Shown one piece after another: positions 56,453 through 64,000 of a stretch of 64,000 nucleotides of DNA. A program made the position numbers and the translations under genes. This stretch comes from Thalassolituus sp006212115 (GTDB taxonomy: Bacteria > Pseudomonadota > Gammaproteobacteria > Pseudomonadales > Oceanobacteraceae). The stretch is taken from assembly GCF_040372045.1 (NCBI RefSeq), contig NZ_BAABWH010000006.1; one strand, 5' to 3'. The notes below the pieces were generated by a model. The model was not told the DNA's origin. It saw only the letters and a list, made by a program, of their open reading frames with translations, and ran no database searches. Numbering within the stretch: the stretch's first letter is position 1; each line of letters opens with the position of its first letter.

Positions 56453-59167
56453 ATGGGAACCCGTTCGCTGGAACGTTTTTTTCAGCCAGAAACGATTGCC
56501 GTGATCGGCGCTTCAGACAGGCAGGGGAGCTTGGGTGGTGCCATAGTGCGAAACCTACAGAGCTCCGGTTATGGCGGTACTATTCAGCCTGTTAACAGCA
56601 AGGGCTACAAAGAGATCTATGGGCTGCCTGCCTTCTCCAAGGTAAGTCAGTTGTCTCCCGTACCTGACCTCGCGATTATCTGTACGCCGGCTGATTCAGT
56701 TGCTCGCGTCGTTAAACAGCTGCACTCGCTGGGTGTGGAAGCGGCAATGATCCTTACTGGCGGCATAGCCAGGGCCCGTTCCTGGCAGTTTCGGCCGAGC
56801 TCTGAGCGCCTTGATCGGATCGTGAAACGCACACGTATGCGCATTCTCGGGCCGGACTGTCTCGGTATTGTTATTCCTCATCGGTCTGTAAACGCGAGCG
56901 TGCTGCATGTTCCTGTAAAGCGTGGCTCTATTGCATACATAGGGCAGTCCGGCACTCTGGCATCCGGGGTGATGGATTGGGCTTACAGTCGCGGAATCGG
57001 TTTTTCGCATGTTGCCACGCTGGGGCGAAGTGAAGATGTGACACTCCCTGATCTGATCGATTATATCGCTCAGGAACCTAAGGCCCGGACCTTATTGGTT
57101 CAACTGGATGAGATACGATCTGGCCGGTCATTGATTCGGTCGCTTCGGGCAGCATCAAGGCACAAGCTTGTTCTGGCAGTTAAAAATAATCGATTTTCAA
57201 ATTCACCCCTGAGTTCGGTTTCAGCCCCGCGAGGGCTGGCCAAGCGTGATGATCTGATCAATGAAGTCCTTGCCCGGGCCGGTGTATTGCGAGTTGACGC
57301 CACCGATGAGCTATTTGACTGTGTTGATGCGCTGAGTGACCGGCGCGAGCGCTTCGGTCCGCGGCTTGCGGTAATAGCGAATGGCCGCGGCCCAGCAATC
57401 ATAGCGCTTGATCGCTTGCTGCATGATGGTGGTGAGTTGGCTGAATTGAGCGATCAGAGCAAGCAAGTGCTCAAACGAGATCTTCCTTCCTACGTCAGTG
57501 CCGAGAATCCACTGCTGCTGAATCCGGAGCTTAAGCCTGAGCAGTTAACGGCGGTTGCACGTACAGTATTGGCCGACCGACAGGTAGATGCATTGCTTGT
57601 GATTTATACCCCGGGTTTGGGGACTAATCCGTTGGATAATGCTAAGGCATTGATTGAAGTTGCAGCGCATACTCAAAAAGCAGTGTTGAGCAGCTGGATT
57701 GGGGAGTACTCCGTTGAGGAGGCGCGAGCTGCATTCGACAGAGCGAAAATCCCGACATTTGACACGCCCGACAACGCTATTAAGTCCTACATGTATATGG
57801 TGCAGCATCAACGGACTCAGGAGCTGCTCCGCGAAATCCCGGAAAGTATAGAGATTCCGGTGTCGGCGCAGCACGCAAATCTGAACAAAGATATTCGTGG
57901 TCGTTATCAGCCTGGCGATTATCTTTCTCCGCCCGATGCGTATGAACTGCTCAGGGCGTACGGTTACTCCTGCGCCGATAATATCTTTCGGTCAACTATT
58001 AGTGATGTTGTGCGGGATGCTTCGGGCATTCCAAAGCCATGGGTGTTGCGAGTGCACCACCGCGATTACTTGTTTCCGTTCGCATACGGCGACAACCCTC
58101 GTGAGCGTGTTCGAAGTGTGGTTCGGGATTTGGATGATGAGAAAGAGATCCTGCCTGCGATCGACGCTCTCTCGAATGTGATTAGTGAGAGATTTCCGGA
58201 TAGTCCAATACTTGGATATACCATTCAGACCATGCATCGTGCGTTGGACAACCTGCAGTTCTCGTTTGGAATAGGCCGCGATAACGAAATCGGTCCATTT
58301 ATCTTTTTTGGCGGTGGCGGCAGTACTGCTGACATCCTCGTTGACCGACAGGTTGCACTGCCTCCGCTTAATGCCAATCTGGCTGAAAAGCTGATTAGAA
58401 AGTCGCATTTTTACCAAGTGCTGCAGGAGCGATCAGAGTACCCGGATAAGGATTTGCTGACGCTTGAGCGTTGGTTAGTGGCAATGTCCCATATTGCTTT
58501 GAAACACCCGTGGCTGGCAGGTCTGGAGGTCAATGCAATCCGGCAACAAATCGGTCGTTACAGGGTGATTGGGGTGGCAGCAGAAGTGGGCGAGCCTGTG
58601 AAGTGCGCTATTTTGCCATACCCGACTGAGCTTGCTGCCAGCTACACCAGCCCCTCAGGGGGTGAATACCACGTACGACCTATTCGCGGCGAGGACGAGC
58701 CAGAGCTGGAGGCGTTTTACCATCGTCTGAGTGCAGAGAGTCTTCGTCTGAGGTTCTTTTCTGCGCGGCGTCGCTTCGACCACACAGAACTAGCACGGCT
58801 GACGCAGATTGATTACGACCGTGAAATGGCATTTGTTGCTACGAAAGGTTCGGTTCTTTTCGGTGTTGTCCGGGTGTGGCTTGATCCTGATGATGTTACC
58901 GCGGAGTTCTCTGTTATCGTTGACGACAATAGTCGTGGCGAACGCCTGGGCTTTCATTTGATGTCCCGCATTATCGACTACCTTCGCGAACGCGGGGTGT
59001 TGCAGATCTATGGGTCTGTACTGCCAGAGAATGGCCCCATGCTTAAACTGGCAGAACGGCTTGGGTTTGTCAGCAAACTGAATTCGGCAGATGGCATAGT
59101 TGAGGTGGCGATGAAGCTCAACAAAGAAAAATACGCCTGGCAGGCCAAGCGCATGTACCCTATGTGA
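56453..59167 (+). CDS. Pat/PatZ-type protein lysine acetyltransferase
   Basis: A 904-residue protein with an acyl-CoA synthetase-like (NDP-forming) part and a C-terminal GNAT domain. The CoA-binding start is ETIAVIGASDRQGSLGGAIV near residue 12, the ligase part has YIGQSGTLASGVMDWAYSRG near 164, the ATP-grasp region is around 480-700, and GNAT is at about 745-900 (DDNSRGERLGFHLMSRIIDY). PatZ acetylates metabolic enzymes such as acetyl-CoA synthetase. ATG 56453 is used; TTG 56450 directly precedes it and CGGAGG is the ribosome site. Confidence 0.93.
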   Translation: MGTRSLERFFQPETIAVIGASDRQGSLGGAIVRNLQSSGYGGTIQPVNSKGYKEIYGLPAFSKVSQLSPVPDLAIICTPADSVARVVKQLHSLGVEAAMILTGGIARARSWQFRPSSERLDRIVKRTRMRILGPDCLGIVIPHRSVNASVLHVPVKRGSIAYIGQSGTLASGVMDWAYSRGIGFSHVATLGRSEDVTLPDLIDYIAQEPKARTLLVQLDEIRSGRSLIRSLRAASRHKLVLAVKNNRFSNSPLSSVSAPRGLAKRDDLINEVLARAGVLRVDATDELFDCVDALSDRRERFGPRLAVIANGRGPAIIALDRLLHDGGELAELSDQSKQVLKRDLPSYVSAENPLLLNPELKPEQLTAVARTVLADRQVDALLVIYTPGLGTNPLDNAKALIEVAAHTQKAVLSSWIGEYSVEEARAAFDRAKIPTFDTPDNAIKSYMYMVQHQRTQELLREIPESIEIPVSAQHANLNKDIRGRYQPGDYLSPPDAYELLRAYGYSCADNIFRSTISDVVRDASGIPKPWVLRVHHRDYLFPFAYGDNPRERVRSVVRDLDDEKEILPAIDALSNVISERFPDSPILGYTIQTMHRALDNLQFSFGIGRDNEIGPFIFFGGGGSTADILVDRQVALPPLNANLAEKLIRKSHFYQVLQERSEYPDKDLLTLERWLVAMSHIALKHPWLAGLEVNAIRQQIGRYRVIGVAAEVGEPVKCAILPYPTELAASYTSPSGGEYHVRPIRGEDEPELEAFYHRLSAESLRLRFFSARRRFDHTELARLTQIDYDREMAFVATKGSVLFGVVRVWLDPDDVTAEFSVIVDDNSRGERLGFHLMSRIIDYLRERGVLQIYGSVLPENGPMLKLAERLGFVSKLNSADGIVEVAMKLNKEKYAWQAKRMYPM

Positions 59168-59216
59168 GAGCTTTGGTATATTTGCGTGCCAACATACCCG
59201 GTCTGGAGTAAAGAGT

Positions 59217-59867
59217 TTGATACGTGTCTTAGTAGTGGATGATCAGGATCTCGTGCGCTCGGGGATATGCAGACTTTTGGCTGACGCAGAGCAGGTTGAC
59301 GTTGTCGGCGATGCAGCAAGCGGTGAAGAGGCCGTCCAGAAGACGCGGGATCTGGAACCCGATGTCGTACTCATGGATATCAATATGCCGGGTATAGGTG
59401 GCCTTGAGGCAACCCAGAAAATTCTTCAGCGCCAACCAGAAACTCAGATTATTGCTCTCACTGTATACGATGGCGACCCCTACACATCCAGGCTGCTTAA
59501 AATTGGGGCCTCGGGTTATCTGACCAAGGGTGCGCATTATGATGAGATGCTTCGTGCCATCATCAAAGTTAATTCGGGGCAGAAATACATCAGCCCTGAA
59601 ATCGCACAGAAGCTGGCGTTGAGGCCATTTCAGGATGATGCCGGTTCACCTTTTGATACTCTCTCTGAGAGGGAGCTCCAGATCTCGATCATGATTGCGA
59701 AAGGTCAGCGGGTGTCGGTTATCAGTGATGCGCTTTTTCTTAGCCCAAAGACAGTAAACAGCTACCGCTACAGGATATTTGAGAAGCTCGGCATCGAGAA
59801 AAGTGATGTGCAGCTGACGCACCTCGCCCTCCGCCATGGATTGGTCGATGCAAATGAAGTGAATTGA
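59217..59867 (+). CDS. gacA: Response regulator GacA/UvrY
   Basis: A 216-residue response regulator: receiver with IRVLVVDDQDLVRSGICRLL, phosphate-accepting Asp in DVVLMDINMPG near residue 54, Lys in SGYLTKGAHYDEML; LuxR-type helix-turn-helix in LSERELQISIMIAKGQRVSV and SPKTVNSYRYRIFEKLGI. It works with the GacS/BarA kinase to switch on CsrA-sequestering small RNAs. It starts at TTG 59217 with GGAG upstream. Its TGA overlaps the uvrC ATG, the standard gacA-uvrC arrangement. Confidence 0.95.
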   Translation: MIRVLVVDDQDLVRSGICRLLADAEQVDVVGDAASGEEAVQKTRDLEPDVVLMDINMPGIGGLEATQKILQRQPETQIIALTVYDGDPYTSRLLKIGASGYLTKGAHYDEMLRAIIKVNSGQKYISPEIAQKLALRPFQDDAGSPFDTLSERELQISIMIAKGQRVSVISDALFLSPKTVNSYRYRIFEKLGIEKSDVQLTHLALRHGLVDANEVN

Positions 59868-61693
59868 TGTCCAGCTTCGACATTAAGGCATTTCTGAAGT
59901 CGCTGACTCAGCGTGCGGGTGTTTACCGCATGTACGACGAGGAGTCCGGCTTGTTGTACGTCGGCAAGGCGAAGAACCTTAAAAATCGTGTATCGAGCTA
60001 CTTTCGTGCGCGAGGTTTGAACGCGAAGACTGTCGCATTGGTCTCGCGTATACATCATATCGAAGTGACGGTGACGGGCAGTGAGGCTGAAGCGCTGATT
60101 CTTGAGCAGACGCTGATCAAGAAGCACCGACCTCCCTATAATATCCTGCTCAAAGACGATAAGTCTTACCCTTATCTCCACATATCTGATCATCCTTATC
60201 CTTTGCTTTCTTATGCGCGTGGCCGTCGTAGGAAGAAGGGGTTTTATTTTGGGCCGTATCCTAATCCGGGGGCGGCGCGTGAAGCGCAGAACTATCTGCA
60301 GCGTCTGTTTCTATTGCGAAATTGTGAGGATAGCTACTTCAATCACCGCAGCCGGCCGTGTCTTCAGTACGAAATTAATCGATGCTCGGCTCCGTGTGTT
60401 GGGCTTATATCCCGAGAGGACTACGACAGTGATATCCAGCGTGCGCGGATGTTTCTGGAGGGTAAGTCCCGTGAGTTGATATCTGATCTTCAGCTGGCGA
60501 TGGACGGGGCAGCGGCGCAACTCGAATTTGAAAAGGCGGCCGAGTACCGCGACAGGGTCGATCTGTTACGCCGTATTCAGGAGCGCCAGAGAACAGAGGC
60601 GGGCGATAAAAATGCTGACGTCTGGTGTCTGGTTGAATGGCAAGCCATGACTTGTGTTCAGCGACTGACCTTCCGCAAAGGTCGTTTGATCAACTCCCAG
60701 AGTTTCTTTCCGGACAACAAAGCGGGTATGGAGCTGGACGAGCTTTTCGTGTCCTATCTCGAACAGTTTTATCTTAACGGGCATTCTGCAGAGAGCCTGC
60801 CAGAAGTGCTGATCATGGACGCGGATCTCGATGGGTTTGCTCCTATGTTGGAGGTGCTGAAAGGGCGCGGTGTCTCGATGTCTCTGCAGCGTGGACTGCG
60901 CGGTGATGGTCGTCAGTGGTTGGCGATGGCCCAGGAAAATGCTCGTGCGGGCATACAGTCGGTTCTCTCGGGACGACAGGCTGCACTCGGGAAACTCGAT
61001 GCGGCGGCGGATTTGCTGAGTATGAATTCTTCTATTGGGCGGATTGAGTGTTTTGATATCAGTCACTCTCAGGGAGAGGCTGCGTACGCATCATGCGTTG
61101 TTTACGGGAAGGAAGGTTTAGACAAATCACGTTATCGCCGCTTTTCTGTGCGCAATGTCACCGCCGGGGATGACTACGCTGCGCTTGAGGATTCTGTTCG
61201 TCGCCATCTTACCCGAATGCTCGAGCAAGAAGACCTACCGGATCTGTTGCTGATCGACGGCGGTAAGGGGCAGGTATCCCGTGTCCAGCAAGTGCTTGAG
61301 GAGCTGAGCATCACAGACGTTTATCTGCTGGGGATTTCAAAGGGGACGACGCGGAAGTCCGGCTGGGAATATTTGTGGCGCCCGGCGACGTCAATCCCTA
61401 TCACGCCTGACGCCCACAATGAAGGGTTTCGGTTGTTGCAATACGTCAGGGACGAGGCTCATCGGTTTGCGATTACAGGCCACCGGAAAGAGCGGGCGAA
61501 AAAGCGCGGACAATCCGATCTGGAAAAATTACCGGGCGTAGGGCCCAAAAGACGCCGAGAGCTTTTGCTTCACTTTGGCAGTCTGCGTAATATGCGCGGT
61601 GCGCCGCGGGAAGAGTTTGAAAAGGTCCCGGGAATCAGTAAAGCATTGGCAGGGCAGATTTTTGCAGCTCTGCATGGTGAGGAACAGGAGTAG
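59867..61693 (+). CDS. uvrC: Excinuclease ABC subunit C
   Basis: A 608-residue UvrC that makes both cuts in nucleotide-excision repair. GIY-YIG domain: AGVYRMYDEESGLLYVGKAK near residue 18 (3' cut). Cys-rich patch: CEDSYFNHRSRPCLQYEINR then CSAPC. UVR motif: FEKAAEYRDRVDLLRRI near 215. RNase H-like part: IECFDISHSQGEAAYASCVV near 398 and DLLLIDGGKGQVSRVQQ near 463 (5' cut). Tandem HhH at the end (KLPGVGPKRRRELLLHFGS). Confidence 0.97.
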   Translation: MSSFDIKAFLKSLTQRAGVYRMYDEESGLLYVGKAKNLKNRVSSYFRARGLNAKTVALVSRIHHIEVTVTGSEAEALILEQTLIKKHRPPYNILLKDDKSYPYLHISDHPYPLLSYARGRRRKKGFYFGPYPNPGAAREAQNYLQRLFLLRNCEDSYFNHRSRPCLQYEINRCSAPCVGLISREDYDSDIQRARMFLEGKSRELISDLQLAMDGAAAQLEFEKAAEYRDRVDLLRRIQERQRTEAGDKNADVWCLVEWQAMTCVQRLTFRKGRLINSQSFFPDNKAGMELDELFVSYLEQFYLNGHSAESLPEVLIMDADLDGFAPMLEVLKGRGVSMSLQRGLRGDGRQWLAMAQENARAGIQSVLSGRQAALGKLDAAADLLSMNSSIGRIECFDISHSQGEAAYASCVVYGKEGLDKSRYRRFSVRNVTAGDDYAALEDSVRRHLTRMLEQEDLPDLLLIDGGKGQVSRVQQVLEELSITDVYLLGISKGTTRKSGWEYLWRPATSIPITPDAHNEGFRLLQYVRDEAHRFAITGHRKERAKKRGQSDLEKLPGVGPKRRRELLLHFGSLRNMRGAPREEFEKVPGISKALAGQIFAALHGEEQE

Positions 61694-61701
61694 TACGCCC
61701 G

Positions 61702-62244
61702 ATGAATATCCCAAATATACTGACGATGGGTCGGATATTGATGATCCCCCTTATGGTCGTATGTTTCTATTGGTTAGGAGAGAGTGGTCGGGTTTGGGCT
61801 GCTTTGTTGTTTGCAGCGGCGGCAGTAACCGATTGGTTTGATGGGTATCTGGCTCGTAAGTTGGATCAATCGACGGCTCTGGGGGCATTTCTTGATCCGG
61901 TTGCCGACAAACTAATTGTATCTGTGGCGCTGGTGTTGCTTGTAGAGCACTTTGCGCACCCCTGGTTGACGATTCCTGCCATGATTATTGTTGGTCGGGA
62001 GATCGTGATCTCTGCACTTCGGGAGTGGATGGCGGAACTCGGAAAGCGCGCCAACGTTGCTGTCAGTCAGATGGGTAAAATAAAAACTGCGTTGCAGATG
62101 ATATCTATCACTGTGTTATTAGGTGCGGCAGAGGGCAGCTTGCTCGAGACTCTCGGTATATATGCACTGTACGGTGCGGCACTTTTGACCTTGTGGTCTA
62201 TGTTGATCTACCTCCGGGCGGCCTGGCCGGAGCTGAAGCGGTAG
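61702..62244 (+). CDS. pgsA: Phosphatidylglycerophosphate synthase
   Basis: A 180-residue inner-membrane enzyme that joins CDP-diacylglycerol to glycerol-3-phosphate for phosphatidylglycerol synthesis. MNIPNILTMGRILMIPLMVV is the first helix. The CDP-alcohol phosphotransferase motif runs DWFDGYLARKLDQSTALGAF and LDPVADKLIV (residues 44-72), with all Asp residues present. It is 8 bp after uvrC and is followed by tRNA genes. Confidence 0.97.
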   Translation: MNIPNILTMGRILMIPLMVVCFYWLGESGRVWAALLFAAAAVTDWFDGYLARKLDQSTALGAFLDPVADKLIVSVALVLLVEHFAHPWLTIPAMIIVGREIVISALREWMAELGKRANVAVSQMGKIKTALQMISITVLLGAAEGSLLETLGIYALYGAALLTLWSMLIYLRAAWPELKR

Positions 62245-62342
62245 TGCTGAGAGGTTTTCCTCTGTAGATCCTCTAAGTGCTTAAAAAGTAAGAAAAAAGA
62301 CTTGACTGGCTGCGGATGTTATTTAAAATGCGCAGCACTTAA

Positions 62343-62418
62343 GCGGGAATAGCTCAGTTGGTAGAGCACAACCTTGCCAAGGTTGGGGTCGGGAGTTCGA
62401 GCCTCCTTTCCCGCTCCA
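62343..62418 (+). tRNA. tRNA-Gly(GCC)
   Basis: A 76-base tRNA with acceptor GCGGGAA/TTCCCGC, anticodon loop TTGCCAA (anticodon GCC), T loop GTTCGAG and encoded CCA. First of three tRNAs after pgsA. Confidence 0.96.
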
Positions 62419-62490
62419 TTCTTTCTTATCCCAAGAAATGAATTCATCAATTTAAATTGCAATAGTGTGGTTTGATTGATGTGTAGTTGT

Positions 62491-62553
62491 ACTGGCTCCA
62501 GTGCAACCACTGAACATCACGGTTCAGCACTGAAAAGGCGCAATGGCAAAGCG
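62491..62553 (+). repeat. Duplicated leader plus 5' fragment of tRNA-Cys
   Basis: 63 bp that match 62570-62632 with five mismatches, 79 bp apart. The copy contains the 46-bp leader and the first 17 bases of a tRNA-Cys (GGCGCAATGGCAAAGCG), then diverges. Both leaders fold: ACTGG-N2-CCAGT and TGAAC-N6-GTTCA. It is a truncated tRNA-Cys copy and cannot make a tRNA. Confidence 0.85.
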
Positions 62554-62569
62554 CTGTTTATTTAAGGGC

Positions 62570-62632
62570 ACTGGTTCCAGTGCAATCGCTGAACATCACG
62601 GTTCAGCACTGAAAAGGCGCGATAGCAAAGCG
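62570..62632 (+). repeat. Second copy of the tRNA-Cys leader repeat
   Basis: Partner of 62491-62553. It comprises the leader (62570-62615) and the first 17 bases of the intact tRNA-Cys. The leader starts with the perfect inverted repeat CACTGG-TT-CCAGTG (62569-62582). Confidence 0.85.
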
Positions 62633-62689
62633 GTTATGCACTGGATTGCAAATCCACGTAGGCCGGTTCGACTCCGGCTCGCGCCTCCA
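62616..62689 (+). tRNA. tRNA-Cys(GCA)
   Basis: A 74-base tRNA with acceptor GGCGCGA/TCGCGCC, anticodon loop TTGCAAA (anticodon GCA), T loop GTTCGAC and encoded CCA. Confidence 0.96.
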
Positions 62690-62731
62690 CTTTTCAATGA
62701 TCGCCTGCATTGGTCGGTCATACCCCGATTA

Positions 62732-62818
62732 GCCCGGGTGGTGGAATTGGTAGACACAGGAGATTTAAAATCTCCCGACCTTATGGTCGTGCCGGTTCAA
62801 TTCCGGCTCCGGGCACCA
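62732..62818 (+). tRNA. tRNA-Leu(UAA)
   Basis: An 87-base class II tRNA with acceptor GCCCGGG/CCCGGGC-type pairing, anticodon stem GGAGA/TCTCC around TTTAAAA (anticodon TAA), long variable arm GACCTTATGGTC, T loop GTTCAAT and encoded CCA. Confidence 0.95.
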
Positions 62819-62855
62819 TATCATATAAGCTTCCCCAATATTTGTTCTGGCAGCT

Positions 62856-63752
62856 ATGTTTCCTGAATACATCGAACCTGTGTTTCGTCCGCCCTCCGAA
62901 GGTCGGTCTTTAATATTTCAAGTTACTAATGGTTGCTCGTGGAATCGCTGCACCTTCTGCGACATGTACACGCAGCCCCAAAAGAAGTTTCGCGCAAAAA
63001 GCGAAGGCGATGCAGTTGAAGAGATACGGCGTGCTGCAGAGATAGGGCCGAGATTCGAGAAGGTGTTTCTGGGTGATGGTGACGCTCTGATGCTGCCTGT
63101 GCGGCGCCTGGAGGTGATATTGCGGGCTATTCGCGAATACCTGCCGTGGGTGAGGCGTGTAGGTGCGTATTGCCTGCCCCGGAACATAAGAAAGAAGACA
63201 GTTGCAGAGTTAAGCCTGCTTCAGTCTCTTGGTTTGGGAATCGCGTATGTCGGCGCTGAGAGTGGTGATGACGAAGTGCTGAAAGCCATTTCGAAGGGTG
63301 AGACATACGACTCCACGCTGGATGCATTGTTGAAATTGAAGGAGGCGGGCATTGCAACCTCTGTGATGGTGCTAAATGGTATGGGTGGTCGAGCCCTGAG
63401 CGAGCAGCACGCAGTAAATTCTGCACGTCTCATGAGTGAATCCCAGCCCGAGTTCCTTTCTACGCTAGTTGCGAGCTACCCTCTCGGCACAAAAAGGGTT
63501 GAGGATGGATTTGAGTCGCAGGGGTACGCTTTCGATATGCCGGATCAACACGACCTTTTTAAAGAGTTATTCCTGTTCATCGATGGGCTTGAGTTGTCCT
63601 CTACTGTATTTCGTAGTGATCATGCTTCTAATTATCTCCCTCTCAAGGGCGTGTTGGGTGAAGATAAGAATGCGTTGCTTGCGAAACTGGATGTGGCGAT
63701 CAATCGGCCAGATTCCATTCGCTTGCGCCAGGAATGGCAGCGAGGGTTGTAA
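62856..63752 (+). CDS. Radical SAM protein of unknown substrate
   Basis: A 298-residue radical SAM enzyme. The iron-sulfur motif is NGCSWNRCTFCDMY near residue 26; the first two cysteines are four residues apart (CX4CX2C) rather than the usual three. EKVFLGDGDALMLPVRRLE and GIAYVGAESGDDEVLKAISK are the following barrel strands, the second binding SAM. It is close to COG1032-type proteins. The next gene (DUF1285) starts 2 bp after its stop. Confidence 0.88.
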   Translation: MFPEYIEPVFRPPSEGRSLIFQVTNGCSWNRCTFCDMYTQPQKKFRAKSEGDAVEEIRRAAEIGPRFEKVFLGDGDALMLPVRRLEVILRAIREYLPWVRRVGAYCLPRNIRKKTVAELSLLQSLGLGIAYVGAESGDDEVLKAISKGETYDSTLDALLKLKEAGIATSVMVLNGMGGRALSEQHAVNSARLMSESQPEFLSTLVASYPLGTKRVEDGFESQGYAFDMPDQHDLFKELFLFIDGLELSSTVFRSDHASNYLPLKGVLGEDKNALLAKLDVAINRPDSIRLRQEWQRGL

Positions 63753-63754
63753 AG

Positions 63755-64000
63755 GTGAATATCGAAGAGATTGCTGGGCAGCTGGATCTGGGGGAAGGGC
63801 AGGTATATCCGCTGGAGAAGTGGGATCCGCCGTTTTCTGGTGATATCGACATTGTCGTGACTAGGGAAGGGCGCTGGATTCATGAAGGTGGTGAAATTCG
63901 TCGCAAGTCCTTAGTACGGCTGTTTGCATCTCTTATCAAACAAGAGGGTGTGGACTACTACCTTGTTACGCCAGTCGAGAAGTGGCGTATACGCGTTGAA
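63755..64000 (+). CDS. DUF1285 family protein (N-terminal part, runs off the window)
   Basis: The first 82 codons are visible and open to the window end. VYPLEKWDPPFSGDIDIVVT and LVRLFASLIKQEGVDYYLVT with PVEKWRIRVE match the DUF1285 pattern found in Pseudomonas and relatives. Start GTG 63755 has GAGGG 8 bp upstream. An in-frame ATG at 63734 would overlap the radical SAM gene and lacks a spaced ribosome site. Function unknown. Confidence 0.85.
   Translation, partial: MNIEEIAGQLDLGEGQVYPLEKWDPPFSGDIDIVVTREGRWIHEGGEIRRKSLVRLFASLIKQEGVDYYLVTPVEKWRIRVE

Noticed and set aside
1..64000. CRISPR arrays and insertion sequences
   Set aside because: I saw no regularly spaced repeat array, no cas genes and no transposase or terminal inverted repeats of an IS.

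Overview
This is a chromosomal segment of a gammaproteobacterium, most like marine members of the Oceanospirillales/Pseudomonadales group. The evidence is gene order: clpS-clpA next to cspD, infA-bpt-aat, the run ftsK-lolA-rarA-crcB-serS-cysG, tusDCBE, and gacA-uvrC-pgsA followed by tRNA-Gly, tRNA-Cys and tRNA-Leu. No rRNA gene is present, so genus cannot be fixed. A gene for a Tus-like replication-terminator-binding protein at the left edge is unusual for this group.

Layout. 1-24.8 kb is core chromosome: the sthA 3' end, a Tus-like gene, a TerB-like gene, transaldolase, a rhodanese, dusA-hflD-mnmA-nudJ, rluE, monomeric isocitrate dehydrogenase, cspD, clpSA, infA-bpt-aat, ftsK-lolA-rarA-crcB-serS-cysG, ybiB, tusE-tusB-tusC-tusD and tRNA-Ser(UGA). 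24.75-54.98 kb is an integrated element of about 30.2 kb. It is inserted in the 3' end of the tRNA-Ser gene and bounded by a 14-bp direct repeat, with a P4-type tyrosine integrase at the far end. 55-64 kb returns to core genes: a histone-deacetylase-family protein divergent from a Pat-type lysine acetyltransferase, gacA-uvrC-pgsA, three tRNAs, a radical SAM protein and a cut-off DUF1285 gene.

The island has two parts. The left part (24.8-31.4 kb) looks like mobile-element maintenance: an AlpA-type regulator, a YqaJ-type exonuclease with a Cys-rich partner and a DUF932 protein, an AT-rich hairpin-containing region, and an HUH-like Rep. The right part is cargo: an M23 lipoprotein preceded by a G10 tract, an exported HNH nuclease, an unknown 343-residue protein, two overlapping tiny genes, an AHH nuclease with its probable immunity protein, and a complete type I BREX operon (brxR-brxA-brxB-brxC-pglX-pglZ-brxL). 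A second protein of the same immunity family follows BREX. Tiny zinc-ribbon and basic proteins, a lipoprotein, a membrane peptide and an XRE regulator with two operator-like palindromes complete it.

How the parts fit. TusBCDE and MnmA, both here, act in the same tRNA 2-thiouridine pathway. ClpS, ClpA, Bpt and Aat together form the N-degron pathway. BREX is the main antiphage system. The AHH/immunity pair directly upstream, whose stop codon overlaps the probable BrxR operator, and its paralogue directly downstream are the most interesting uncharacterised arrangement. The middle of pglX is far more AT-rich than the rest of the operon, which suggests that the specificity region was exchanged.
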